DNA of 64,000 bases from Gemmatimonadales bacterium (lineage in GTDB: Bacteria; Gemmatimonadota; Gemmatimonadetes; Palauibacterales; Palauibacteraceae). The translations under genes and the position numbers were made by a program. The notes beneath the pieces were generated by a model. It was not told where the DNA came from and did no database searches. It was given only the letters and a program-made list of their open reading frames with translations. The stretch's first letter is position 1, and the number at the start of each line of letters is the position of its first letter. This document shows, piece after piece, positions 33,718-43,612 of this stretch. The DNA is taken from NCBI GenBank assembly GCA_009840115.1, contig VXOJ01000014.1, forward strand, positions 62,001-126,000, read 5' to 3'.

Positions 33718-34610
33718 GTCCGGGCGCGACCCGCCGCGCGCGACACCACCCGGGCGGTCAGCGTGCGGACCAGGTGCCGGCGATACGCCTCGTTCGCGTG
33801 CATGTCGGCGGCGGGTTCGCAGGTCTCCGCGCAGGCCGCCGCGGTGGCTCCGACCGCTTCCGGCGTGGGCTCCGCGCCGACGAGCGTCCGCGCCGCCTCT
33901 CTCATCAGGCAGGGCGTGGCCCCCCCGTTCACGAGCGAGATGGCGGCTTCGTCGCAAACCCCTCGGGAATCCAGCCGCACCCGCGCCGCCACGCCTGCGA
34001 GGGCGTAGTCGCCCCGGCGCCGGGCCACCTCGTCGAAGGCCGTCCCCTCCCCCGGGGCGGACGGGGGCACCTCGATGGCCGTGAGCAGTTCATCGGGTTC
34101 GAGCGCGGAGAAGAAGGGGCCGAGGAAGAAATCCTCCAGATCCAGGGTCCGCTCCACCCTGGAGCCGGACTCCCCTCCCCGCGAGCGGCGGGCGATCCGG
34201 ACCCGCGCCCCGAGCGTGAGGAGGACGGCCGGCAGTTCCGCGGCCGGATCCGCGTGCGCCACCGAGCCTCCGACCGTGCCCCGCGAGCGGATCTGTGGGT
34301 GCGCGATGAAGGGCGCCGCCTCCGCGAGGAGCGGGGCCCGCCGAGCGATGAGCGGGTCGCGCTCCAATCGGAGATGCCGGACCATGGCGCCGAGACGCAG
34401 CCCGCCGCTCTCCGTCTCCTCGACCCGCGCCAACTCCTCGATCCCGTTCAGGTCCACGAGACGTTCCGGCGCCGCGAGACGGAAGTTGAGCATCGGGACG
34501 AGGCTCTGTCCGCCCGCGAGCGCTCGCGTCTCGAGGGACGGTTCCGCGAGCGCCTCCAGCGCTCCGTCCAGGCTGGCCGCCGCCACGTACTCGAAGGGCG
34601 GCGGCTTCAC
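33714..34610 (-). CDS. coxM: FAD-binding subunit of molybdenum hydroxylase (CoxM/CutM-like)
   Basis: 298 residues of the medium subunit that passes electrons between the iron-sulfur subunit and FAD. N-terminal FAD domain with ALAGGQSLVPMLNFRLA and IRSRGTVGGSVAHADPAAELP, the two FAD pyrophosphate loops of the family, then the C-terminal CO-dehydrogenase flavoprotein domain. GTG start in a GTGA overlap with coxL, stop overlapping the ligase start. Confidence 0.93.
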   Translation of the reverse strand: MKPPPFEYVAAASLDGALEALAEPSLETRALAGGQSLVPMLNFRLAAPERLVDLNGIEELARVEETESGGLRLGAMVRHLRLERDPLIARRAPLLAEAAPFIAHPQIRSRGTVGGSVAHADPAAELPAVLLTLGARVRIARRSRGGESGSRVERTLDLEDFFLGPFFSALEPDELLTAIEVPPSAPGEGTAFDEVARRRGDYALAGVAARVRLDSRGVCDEAAISLVNGGATPCLMREAARTLVGAEPTPEAVGATAAACAETCEPAADMHANEAYRRHLVRTLTARVVSRAAGRART

Positions 34611-36952
34611 GACGCCCCCCGCAGGAGTTCGAACAGGCGGCCGGGGCTCAGGGGGATGTCGAGGATCTCCAGTCCAGGGGCGATGTCGGCCAGCGCGTCC
34701 TCGACGGCCTGCGCGAAGGCGGCCGCCACCGGGATCGCGCCGCCCTCCCCCACCCCCTTCGTTCCCAGCGGATTCAGCGTCGACGGCGTCTCGAGGTGGG
34801 CCGTCTCGATCGGAGGCACGTCCGTCGAGGTCGGGAGCAGGTAGTCCATGAACGAGGCGTTGCTCGTCCCGCCGAACTCGTCGAACACGAGTTCCTCGTA
34901 GAAGGCGTTTCCGATCCCCGCCGCGACGCCGCCGTGGATCTGGCCTTCCACGATCGTCGGGTTGATCACCGTCCCGCAGTCGTGCACGACGATGTAGCGC
35001 AGGATCTCGACCATCGCCGTCTCGGGATCCACCGCGACGACGACGGCGTGCGTCCCGTTCGCGGTCGTCCCGTACGGCGGGCCGAAGTACGAGGTCGCCT
35101 CCAGCCCCGGCTCGGTCCCCGGTTCCACGGCTCCGCGCAGCGGGTTGGCGCTCAGCGCGAGCGCGCCGAGGTCGACGGAAAGGTCGGGAGCGCCCCGCAC
35201 GCGGGCGGCGCCATCGGCGAGTTCGAGGTCCTCGGGGTCGACCTCGAGCGCCTTCGCGGCGTGGCGCAGGATCTTCTCCCGCACGGACTGCGCCGCGGCG
35301 TGGATCGCGTTGCCGGCCACGACCGCCCCGCGGCTCGCGAAGGTGCCCGTCCCCCAGTGGAAGTCGCTCGTGTCGCCCGTCACCACCCGTACGTCGGACG
35401 GCTGCACCCCGATGGCATCGGCCACGATCTGCGCGAAGGAGGTGAAGTGCCCCTGGCCCTGGGTGCCCACCCCGGTGGCGAGCCGGACCGTCCCGCCCGG
35501 CTCGACCGTGATCCGTGCCCCCTCGTAGGGCCCGATTCCCGTCCCCTCCACGTAGTTGACGACGCCGACGCCGACCACACGTCCGTCGGGCTGCGCCCGC
35601 TCGCGTTCCCGCGGGAACGTCTCGTGGCCGACGAGACGGACGGCTTCCTCCAGTGACTCCTCGTAACTCCCGCTGTCGTACCGAAGCGGCGCGAAGTCCT
35701 GGTACATGATCTCGTGGTTGTACGGGAACTCGTCCGAACCGATCACGTTGCGGCGGCGGATCTCGACCGGATCGAGGCCGAGGCCGCGGGCCGCGAGGTC
35801 GAGCAGACGCTCCATGATGAACACGCCGTGCTGCCGGCCGGCTCCGCGCACGGGGGTGACGATCGGCTTGTTCGTGAAGGCGACCCGGAACTCGCTCTCA
35901 TAGTTCGGCACCCGGTAGGGCCCGAGCAGCGTGCACTGCGTGTTGATGGGGATCGTGAGGCCGTAGGGGTCGTACGCCCCGGAGTCGTGGATGAAGATGT
36001 CCCGCACGCCCAGGATCCGGCCCTCGCGCGTGACCGAGATCTCCGCCTCGTGCAGTTGCCCGCGCTCCTGGGTGGTGGCGAAGAAGTTCTCGTACCGGTC
36101 CTCGACCCACTTCACGGGCCGCCCGAGTCGGATCGAGGCCCAGGGGACGAGGATCTCCTCCGCGTAGAACATGATCTTCGGGCCGAAGCCGCCGCCCACG
36201 AAGGGGGCGATGAACCGCACCTGCGACTCGGACAGGCCGAGGGCGGCGGCCACGACGTTGCGCACCGGAATGGGGGCCTGCGTCGTGTCCCATACCTGCA
36301 GCCGGTCGGCCCGCGCGTCCCACTCCGCCACGACGGCCCGGTTCTCGATCGCGCCCCCGATCCCCCGGTCGTAGGAGAAGCGGCGCTCCAGGACGAGGTC
36401 GGCGCGCGCGCGGGCGGCGGCGTAGTCCCCCTTCGCCTGCCGGACGTACGCCGCGAGGTTCGACGGGAGGTCGTCGTGGATCCGCGGCGCATCCTCATCG
36501 AGCGCCCGCCCGAGATCCACGACGGGGTCGAGCGGTTCGATGTCGGCCTCTACGAGCTGGGCCGCGTCCTCGGCCACGTAGCGGCTGTCGGCGACGATCA
36601 TCGCGAGCGCCTCGCCCTGATGCCGGATGCGCTCGCGGACGAGCGGGAGCGCCGTGCGCGCATGGAACACGAGCCCCTCGAGCGGCGGCGGCGGCACGAG
36701 CACGGCGCCGGGACGAAGGAGCGGGCCGAGGTCTGCGGCCGTGAACACGGCGTGGACCCCGGGGTGCGCGCGGGCCCGCTCCACGTCCAGTCCGCGCAGC
36801 CGCCCGGCCGGCAGGTCGCTGCGCACGAAGGCGGCGTGCAGCGCCCCCGGCGGCTCCACGTCCTCGACGAACTGCGCGCGGCCGGTCAGCAGCCGCGCGT
36901 CCTCGTTGCGCGGCACCCGCGCCCCGACCCACGTCCCGCCCGCCCGGCTCAT
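34607..36952 (-). CDS. coxL: Molybdopterin-binding subunit of a form II (CoxL-like) xanthine/aldehyde oxidase-family enzyme
   Basis: 781 residues. Large subunit that holds the Mo-cytosine-dinucleotide cofactor. Seen: PFVGGGFGPKIMFYAEE, TPVRGAGRQ at the active-site loop, GTGTFASRGAVVAG and the catalytic-Glu loop GTKGVGEGGAIP. Genuine CO dehydrogenase (form I) has AYxCSFR in the active-site loop; here it is PVRGAGR, close to the AYRGAGR of form II, so it does not oxidise CO but hydroxylates an N-heterocycle or aldehyde. The usual AY is replaced by PV. Coupled by GTGA to coxM. Confidence 0.92.
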   Translation of the reverse strand: MSRAGGTWVGARVPRNEDARLLTGRAQFVEDVEPPGALHAAFVRSDLPAGRLRGLDVERARAHPGVHAVFTAADLGPLLRPGAVLVPPPPLEGLVFHARTALPLVRERIRHQGEALAMIVADSRYVAEDAAQLVEADIEPLDPVVDLGRALDEDAPRIHDDLPSNLAAYVRQAKGDYAAARARADLVLERRFSYDRGIGGAIENRAVVAEWDARADRLQVWDTTQAPIPVRNVVAAALGLSESQVRFIAPFVGGGFGPKIMFYAEEILVPWASIRLGRPVKWVEDRYENFFATTQERGQLHEAEISVTREGRILGVRDIFIHDSGAYDPYGLTIPINTQCTLLGPYRVPNYESEFRVAFTNKPIVTPVRGAGRQHGVFIMERLLDLAARGLGLDPVEIRRRNVIGSDEFPYNHEIMYQDFAPLRYDSGSYEESLEEAVRLVGHETFPRERERAQPDGRVVGVGVVNYVEGTGIGPYEGARITVEPGGTVRLATGVGTQGQGHFTSFAQIVADAIGVQPSDVRVVTGDTSDFHWGTGTFASRGAVVAGNAIHAAAQSVREKILRHAAKALEVDPEDLELADGAARVRGAPDLSVDLGALALSANPLRGAVEPGTEPGLEATSYFGPPYGTTANGTHAVVVAVDPETAMVEILRYIVVHDCGTVINPTIVEGQIHGGVAAGIGNAFYEELVFDEFGGTSNASFMDYLLPTSTDVPPIETAHLETPSTLNPLGTKGVGEGGAIPVAAAFAQAVEDALADIAPGLEILDIPLSPGRLFELLRGAS

Positions 36953-36968
36953 GCGCGGCCCATCCGGC

Positions 36969-37499
<531 letters not shown>

Positions 37500-37504
37500 T
37501 CCGG

Positions 37505-39523
37505 CTACGGGACGAGTTCCTGGCGCGGCTGGAGCTTCACCGCCCACAGCCCGCTGAAGTACTCCGCGAAGAAGAGGTTCCCCTTGTGGATCTGCGGCCC
37601 CCAGGTGAAGGGCGCGTTCGCCACCACGCCGTCCGGATCGTACGCCAGGTAGCGCGCGATCTCCCGGCCCTGCTCGCCCAGGTTCCCCTTGAGTTCCCCG
37701 GAGATGTCGAGCACCCGCAGCCCGCCGTTGTAGAACGCCGCGTAGAGCTTGTCGTCCTCGATCCACATGTTGTGCGAACCCGCCTCCGGGATCTCGTAAC
37801 GCGCGACCTCCTCCGGGTTGTCGGGGTCCGTGAAGTCCACCACGTGGATGTAGCCCGACATGAACTGCGGCGTGCGCTCCGGATCCTGCCCGTCGAAGCG
37901 CGGACGCCCCGCCTCGTCTCCCATGAACACGTAGAAGCGTCCGGTGGGACTCCGGTACGGGAAGGCCGCGTGCGTCCGCCCGCCGATGTCGCGGAAGCGC
38001 GCGATCTCCACGGGATTGGACGGAGAGCCGCCGCGGTCGCCGCCCCCGACGTCGATGAGCACGACCCCGTCGCCCCAGTTCGACGTGTAGGCGATCCCGT
38101 CCACGATCCAGATGTCGTGGATCGCGTGCCCCGGCGTGTCGAGTTCGAACCGGCCCACGCGGTGCGGGCGGGCCGGATCCTCGATGTTGATCACGTCGAA
38201 GCGGCGCCCGTTGTTCACCGCGTACACGTGATTCTCGTGGATGAAGAGGTTGTGGACGCCGCCGGTGAGCTCGTCGTCGAACACGGAGATCGTCGTCACG
38301 TCCCGCGGGTTCCGGCAGTCGAGGATGACGATCCCGTTGCGGCGGTTCGACGCGCCCTCGCGCGAGATCACGCAGACCTCCCCGTCCTCGCTCACCTTCA
38401 CGTCGTTCGTCGTGCGCGCATCGACCACGACGGAGTCCGTGAGGACGGGACTCGCCGGATCCGTCACATCCCAGAAATAGACGGCGCCCGCCGCGGCGTG
38501 CGTGCCGGTGATCGCGTAGTCGCGACCGTCGACGCCCTCCCACACCCACAGGTCCGAGGTGCGCTCGTTGTTGACCTGTCCCTGCCCCACGAACGTGACC
38601 TCCTGCGAGGCGTGCCGCGGATGGATTTCCAGCGAGGTGCGCGCGGCACGGCCCGGCACGTTGGCGACGACCGTGTACACGCCGGGGAAGTAGGCCACGA
38701 ACCGGCCCTGCTCATCGATCTCCGCCGGAGGAATGTCCGCCGTCGCCTCGATGGAGGGGTCCGACATCACGGTCCAGGCGACCGGCAGGTCGCCCACCGC
38801 GCCGCCCATCGCGTCCTCGACGGTCGCCTCGAACCGCACGACGTCGCCCGTTCGCGCCCGCTCGGCGCTCCCGGACACCGTCAGGCGAGCCGCGGGGTTC
38901 TCCCTGACCTCATAGGAGACCTCCGCCGCGATGCCTTCCGCTTCCACCCGCAGCGCGAACTGCCCGGGCGCGAGCGCGGTGACGATGCCGAAGCGGTCCA
39001 CGGTCGCCACGCCCTCGTCGGAGGTGGACCAGCGGATCTCGCCGTCACGCTCGTCCTCGGCGGTGTCGAGCAGCGTCGCCCGGTGACGCGTCGCGACGCC
39101 GACATACGTCGACCCGCCCGAAGGCGTCACGTCGATCCGGTCGAGCGGGGGAAAGGCCACGCTCACCATGGCCTCGCCGCGCAGGTCGCGCGCCGTCGCG
39201 ACGATGGCGGAGATCAGAAACTCACCGCCCTTGACCGCCCGAATCCGGCCCGTCGCCCGGTCGACGTCGATGCTCTGCCGCGCGCTCCCGCTCCGTCCGT
39301 CCGCGAACGCTGGGAAGAACAGAACCTGGGCATCGACGGCGTTCCCATCGGCGTCCAGGACGCGGGCCTCCAGGGTGGCCTCCTCCCCGACCGCGAGCGA
39401 CAGGGCGCCCGGCACGATCTCGACCGAAACCGCCTCCTGCGCCGCGGCCGGAACATTCGCCGCGAAACCGAGGAGGGTGAGAAGCGCGAGGCGTGGGATA
39501 ATTGGGGGTCTGCGGTACATCAT
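37505..39523 (-). CDS. Secreted LVIVD-type beta-propeller with Ig-like domains
   Basis: 672 residues. Signal peptide (ALLTLLGFAANVPAAAQ), three bacterial Ig-like domains (about 30-290; RIDVTPSGGSTYVGVATR, ARLTVSGSAERARTGDVV) and a propeller (about 300-670) built of repeated units such as VYFWDVTDPASPVLTDS, FDVINIEDPARPHRVGRF, IHVVDFTDPDNPEEVARY and GLRVLDISGEL. Probably exported; ligand unknown. Partner to the choice-of-anchor-B protein across asnB. Ends at the coxS start. Confidence 0.85.
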   Translation of the reverse strand: MMYRRPPIIPRLALLTLLGFAANVPAAAQEAVSVEIVPGALSLAVGEEATLEARVLDADGNAVDAQVLFFPAFADGRSGSARQSIDVDRATGRIRAVKGGEFLISAIVATARDLRGEAMVSVAFPPLDRIDVTPSGGSTYVGVATRHRATLLDTAEDERDGEIRWSTSDEGVATVDRFGIVTALAPGQFALRVEAEGIAAEVSYEVRENPAARLTVSGSAERARTGDVVRFEATVEDAMGGAVGDLPVAWTVMSDPSIEATADIPPAEIDEQGRFVAYFPGVYTVVANVPGRAARTSLEIHPRHASQEVTFVGQGQVNNERTSDLWVWEGVDGRDYAITGTHAAAGAVYFWDVTDPASPVLTDSVVVDARTTNDVKVSEDGEVCVISREGASNRRNGIVILDCRNPRDVTTISVFDDELTGGVHNLFIHENHVYAVNNGRRFDVINIEDPARPHRVGRFELDTPGHAIHDIWIVDGIAYTSNWGDGVVLIDVGGGDRGGSPSNPVEIARFRDIGGRTHAAFPYRSPTGRFYVFMGDEAGRPRFDGQDPERTPQFMSGYIHVVDFTDPDNPEEVARYEIPEAGSHNMWIEDDKLYAAFYNGGLRVLDISGELKGNLGEQGREIARYLAYDPDGVVANAPFTWGPQIHKGNLFFAEYFSGLWAVKLQPRQELVP

Positions 39524-39564
39524 TGCTCCACCTTCGTCATTCGGGTGACTGCGTCGGGGTGGCC

Positions 39565-39585
39565 TAAAATGCCTGTCCCGCAGGC
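39565..39585 (-). terminator. Hairpin with short U-tract between asnB and the propeller gene
   Basis: On the minus strand GCCTG-CGGGA-CAGGC (39585-39571) is followed by ATTTTA. It lies 16 bases after the asnB stop and may partly separate asnB from the coxSLM side. Short stem, only four T residues. Confidence 0.4.
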
Positions 39586-39601
39586 GATACCGCTAGGCGG
39601 A

Positions 39602-41281
39602 TCAGTAGCTGTGGGCGTGGACGCCCTGCACGGCGCGGCCCGAGGGGTCGGCCATGCCGGCGAAGGCGGGGTCCCAGGCGATCGCGGCGGGCGTGCTGCA
39701 GGCGATGCTCGGACCCTCCGGGACGCAGCGGACCGCCGGCTCGCCGGGGAAGTGCGACGCGAAGATCGAGCGGTAGAGATACGCTTCCTTCGTGAGCGGC
39801 GTGTTGGTGGGGAACCGCGCGGCCGCCCTGGCGAGCTGTCCGTCGCCGATCTCGCCCTCCGCCATCTCCTTCAGGCTGTCGATCCAGGAGTAGCCCACCC
39901 CGTCGGAGAACTGTTCCTTCTGGCGCCACAGGATCTCGTCCGGGACGAGTCCCTCGAACGCCTCGCGCAGGATGTGCTTCTCCATGCGGCCCTCCGCCGG
40001 CCGCTTCGACTCCGGGTCGAGGGCCATGGCCACATCGAGGAACTCGCGGTCGAGGAAGGGGACGCGCGCCTCCACGCCCCACGCGGCCATCGACTTGTTC
40101 GCGCGCAGGCAGTCGTACTTGTGGAGCTGGTCCAGCTTGCGGACGGTCTCCTCGTGGAACGCCCGCGCGTCCGGGGCCTTGTGGAAGTAGAGGTAGCCCC
40201 CGAACACCTCGTCGGCGCCCTCGCCCGAGAGCACCATCTTGATCCCCATCGCCTTGATGCGGCGGGCCATGAGGTACATCGGCGTGGACGCCCGCACTGT
40301 CGTCACGTCGAACGTCTCCAGGTGCCGGATGACGTCGGAGATCGCGTCGAGCCCCTCCTGAAGCGTGTACACAATCTCGTGATGCACGGTGCCGATCGCG
40401 TCCGCCGCCGCCCGCGCCGCCGCCACGTCCGGCGCCCCCTCGAGCCCGATGGCGAACGAATGCAGCCGCGGCCACCAGGCCTCCTCGGCATCCCCCGTCT
40501 CCACGCGCCGGCGCGAGAACTTCATGGCCAGCGCGGAGATGATCGACGAGTCGAGGCCGCCCGACAGCAGCACGCCGTACGGCACGTCCGACATGAGCTG
40601 CCGGTGCACCGCCTCCTCCAGCGCGTCGCGCACGCGCGCGGGGTCCGTCGATCCGCCCGCCACCGCGTCGTACTCGCGCCACCCCGGCCGGTAGTACGGC
40701 ACCGGCCGCCCATCGCCGCTTCCGCTGTCGAGCATGTGGCCCGGCGGGAAGTCGTGGATCTCGGGACAGGTGTCGATGAGCGCCTTCATCTCGGAGGCCA
40801 CGTAGAAGCGGCCCTCCGCGTCCCGTCCCGTGTAGAGCGGCATGACGCCGATGGGATCGCGCGCGATCAGGTAGCGGTCGCGCGTCTCGTCGTAGAGCGC
40901 GAACGCGAAGATCCCGCTCAGTTCGTTGAGCCACTCCGCGGGGGCGTCGGGCCGCCCTTCGTACAGGGCGAGGATGACTTCACAGTCCGAGCGGGTGCGG
41001 AACGGATAGCCCCGCGCCGCGCCCCGCTCCAGCGCCCGGTGGTTGTAGATCTCCCCGTTGACCGCGAGCACCGTCGTGCGGTCGGGGCCGAACAGGGGCT
41101 GCGCACCGCTCTCCACGTCGACGATGGAGAGCCGCTCGTGGGCGAGGATGGCCCGCTCGCCCGCGTAGATGCCGCTCCAGTCCGGCCCCCGGTGCCGCTG
41201 GCGCCGCGAGAGGTCGAGCGCCCGGCGGCGGAGACCCGCGGCGCCGGGTTCGATCTCGAAGATGCCGAGGACGGAACACAT
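39602..41281 (-). CDS. asnB: Asparagine synthetase B, glutamine-hydrolysing
   Basis: 559 residues. Makes asparagine from aspartate, glutamine and ATP. N-terminal class II amidotransferase domain begins MCSVLGIF with Cys2 as nucleophile, then RHRGPDWSG, LAVNGEIYNH and IARDPIGVMPLY; C-terminal synthetase domain has the ATP-pyrophosphatase loop LLSGGLDSSIISALA, VLSGEGADEVFGGYLYF and KSMAAWGVEARVPFLDREF. Length and motifs fit E. coli AsnB. Starts three bases after the anchor-B stop, so it is in the same transcript as two secreted propellers, which is odd for an amino-acid enzyme. Confidence 0.96.
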   Translation of the reverse strand: MCSVLGIFEIEPGAAGLRRRALDLSRRQRHRGPDWSGIYAGERAILAHERLSIVDVESGAQPLFGPDRTTVLAVNGEIYNHRALERGAARGYPFRTRSDCEVILALYEGRPDAPAEWLNELSGIFAFALYDETRDRYLIARDPIGVMPLYTGRDAEGRFYVASEMKALIDTCPEIHDFPPGHMLDSGSGDGRPVPYYRPGWREYDAVAGGSTDPARVRDALEEAVHRQLMSDVPYGVLLSGGLDSSIISALAMKFSRRRVETGDAEEAWWPRLHSFAIGLEGAPDVAAARAAADAIGTVHHEIVYTLQEGLDAISDVIRHLETFDVTTVRASTPMYLMARRIKAMGIKMVLSGEGADEVFGGYLYFHKAPDARAFHEETVRKLDQLHKYDCLRANKSMAAWGVEARVPFLDREFLDVAMALDPESKRPAEGRMEKHILREAFEGLVPDEILWRQKEQFSDGVGYSWIDSLKEMAEGEIGDGQLARAAARFPTNTPLTKEAYLYRSIFASHFPGEPAVRCVPEGPSIACSTPAAIAWDPAFAGMADPSGRAVQGVHAHSY

Positions 41282-41284
41282 CGG

Positions 41285-43609
41285 TCAGGGAACGAGCCGC
41301 TCGTCCCGCGCCTTCACGAGAAACAGTCCCTCGCGCCGGCTCGAGAGGAGGATCGTCCCGCTCTCGAAGTACGGATAGACGCTCCACGTGCCGTCGAAGC
41401 CAGCCGCGTCCTCGCCCCAGGGCGTGGTATCGAAGCTCCCCGCCTCCATCGGGTTCTCCGGGTCGCTGATATCGAGCACGCGCAGCCCGGCGCGGTTGTT
41501 CGACATGTAGAGCCGGTCGCCCCGCACGTAGAGGTTGTGGTCCGTGACCTTCGTCTCGCTGTAGTACTCCCGGACGAGGAGCGGATCGTCGAGGTCCCGC
41601 AGATCCCACACGAGGGTCCGCGTCGCGTCCACCTGCCCGCTCACCTCGTCGAGTTCGTCGTTGGAGTAGAAGTACGCGTGGTCTTCCGTGAGCCAGCCCT
41701 GGTGCGCGTAGGCCACGTTCGGGTATTCGGCGCGCGCCACGGCGACGGGGTTCGACTTGTCCGTCACGTCCGCGATCGAGATCGCCGTCTCGTTCGCGTT
41801 CACGCAGATCTCGCGGCCCGCGTAGTCCTCGTCGGGGCCGTGGTAGATCACGCACTGCGTGTCGTGCGAGTTCCCGGTGTTGCGGCGCCCGGTGTTGGGA
41901 TGGGCGAAGCAGCCGACGAACACGGGATTGAGCGGGTCGTTGATGTCGACGATGTGCGAACCGCCGCCGCACGTCTCGCCTCCGCCCGACGCGCCCACCA
42001 GGTACGCGAAGCCCGTCTCCTCGTTGATCGCGACGTTGTGGACCGAGGCGACCTCTTCATACAGCGCCGTGGGCTCCCACTCCCGGGGCTCCGCGACGTC
42101 GCGCAACTGGGTGAGGTCGAAGACCTGCATCCCGTGCTGCCCCGCCCCGTCGGCGACGACGAACATGTGGTCCCTGAACACCTTCATGTCGCGCCACGTG
42201 TTCGACCGGGTCCCCGGCGTCTTGGCGAAGTTGCCCAGATACCGCGGGTTGAACGCATCCGTGACGTCGACGAACGCGATGCCGTCCATGCGGCCCACGA
42301 GCGCGTATTCCCTTCCCGTCAGCGGATCGGTCCAGCCCCACACGTCGTTGAGGCGGATGCCGCGGGGGGCGCCGAGTTCTTCCCGGGGGATGAAGGAGAG
42401 GAGATCCACGCGGTCGCAGTCGAAGCCCTGCGCGAGCCCCTCCTCGCAGTCGATCTGTCCGCCGGAGATGGAGGAGAGCCCGACCTGCTCGCTCACGAGC
42501 CGGATCAACCCGTTGGACCGGGCGTCCATGAGCACGGCGGACCCGGCCCCGAAGTCGTCGGCGGGCAGACCCGCGACCACCCGGCGGTTCCCCGCGGCCA
42601 CCACGCGTCCCACCTGCACCGGTTCCCGGCCCGGCATGTCGTACCCGGCCCTGACGGTCCAGCCGTCCTCGGAGCGTTCAACCCGATACACGAGACCCCT
42701 TCCGCCGGCCAGCGGGGCGCCGACCCACATGGTCGCGCCATCCACGGCGAGCGCGGCGCCGAACGCGGCGGGAGGCTGGTTGTCCGGCGAGATCGTTCCC
42801 GCCAAGCGCCATTCGTTGGCGGCGTCCATCGCAAAACGGTGGATGGCGCCGAGACCCGCATCCTGACCGGCCGCGCCGACCAGCGCCTCCTCGCCCGCGA
42901 ACGCGACCGCGGACCCGAAGGCGCGCCCCGCGTCGCCGCCGTCGCCGCCGAACCGCGCGACGCGCTGCCAGCCCGCGTCCGCCTCGAAGCCGAAGAGGTA
43001 CGCTTCGCCGCGACCTTCGTTGACGAGTGGCGCGCCGACGAGCGCGAGGTCGGCGCCGAGCGCGATCGAGGCCCCGAACCCCGCCGCCGCGCCGTCCGCC
43101 ATCAGGCGTGCTTCCTCCTCCCAGCCTCCGTTCACACGCCGATAGGCAACGACGACGCCCTGCCCGCCGGCGCCGTCCGAGGCCGCCACAAGCAGGTGCG
43201 TATCCCCGGCGGCCAGCGAGCGCCCGAACGCCTCCAGGCCCGGTGAGGCGATCTCCGCGACGTGCCGCCATTCGGCATCCTCGCGCTCGAACACGTGCAC
43301 GGCGCCCGCCCCCGGCGCGCCCACGAACAGGTGCGGGCCGCCGGACGCCAGCGCCGCCCCGAAGCCATCTCGTACCGCCGCGTTCGGCGCGGTCAGCGCC
43401 TGGACCTCGGTCCAGCGGCCGTCCCGGAAGACGCGCACGCTTCCGGGCTCACGCTCGGAGGTGGGCTCCCCCACCAGAACTTCGCCCCCGCCCGCGAGCA
43501 CCGAAGTGCCGAATCCCTGCGCGGCGAGGGCCGCGGGAGCGGTCGCCCCGGCCAGGGCGAACACGACGAAGGCGGCGGCAAGCGGTCGGATCTTCATGAC
43601 TGTGACCAT
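41285..43609 (-). CDS. Secreted choice-of-anchor-B-type beta-propeller
   Basis: 774 residues. Signal peptide, an N-terminal set of FG-GAP/integrin-like repeats (about 30-340: each with a VGAP-type turn, FVGAPGAGAVHVFERED, LVGAPLVNEGRGEAYLF, LVGAAGQDAGLGAIHRF), then a choice-of-anchor-B LVIVD region (about 400-770) with IAFVDVTDAFNPRYLGNF, HNVAINEETGFAYLVG, CFAHPNTG, ISIADVTDKSNPVAVARA and LRVLDISDPENPMEAGSF. No anchor motif at the C-terminus (ends ERLVP). GGAGG lies ten bases before ATG 43609, three bases after the preceding stop. Confidence 0.88.
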   Translation of the reverse strand: MVTVMKIRPLAAAFVVFALAGATAPAALAAQGFGTSVLAGGGEVLVGEPTSEREPGSVRVFRDGRWTEVQALTAPNAAVRDGFGAALASGGPHLFVGAPGAGAVHVFEREDAEWRHVAEIASPGLEAFGRSLAAGDTHLLVAASDGAGGQGVVVAYRRVNGGWEEEARLMADGAAAGFGASIALGADLALVGAPLVNEGRGEAYLFGFEADAGWQRVARFGGDGGDAGRAFGSAVAFAGEEALVGAAGQDAGLGAIHRFAMDAANEWRLAGTISPDNQPPAAFGAALAVDGATMWVGAPLAGGRGLVYRVERSEDGWTVRAGYDMPGREPVQVGRVVAAGNRRVVAGLPADDFGAGSAVLMDARSNGLIRLVSEQVGLSSISGGQIDCEEGLAQGFDCDRVDLLSFIPREELGAPRGIRLNDVWGWTDPLTGREYALVGRMDGIAFVDVTDAFNPRYLGNFAKTPGTRSNTWRDMKVFRDHMFVVADGAGQHGMQVFDLTQLRDVAEPREWEPTALYEEVASVHNVAINEETGFAYLVGASGGGETCGGGSHIVDINDPLNPVFVGCFAHPNTGRRNTGNSHDTQCVIYHGPDEDYAGREICVNANETAISIADVTDKSNPVAVARAEYPNVAYAHQGWLTEDHAYFYSNDELDEVSGQVDATRTLVWDLRDLDDPLLVREYYSETKVTDHNLYVRGDRLYMSNNRAGLRVLDISDPENPMEAGSFDTTPWGEDAAGFDGTWSVYPYFESGTILLSSRREGLFLVKARDERLVP

Positions 43610-43612
43610 GAT

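Noticed and set aside
37586-43246. Open plus-strand frame of about 1,890 codons
   Set aside because: It lies wholly antisense to three clear genes (propeller, asnB, choice-of-anchor-B). Its protein is His/Arg/Pro/Val-rich without any domain; such frames are common opposite high-GC genes.
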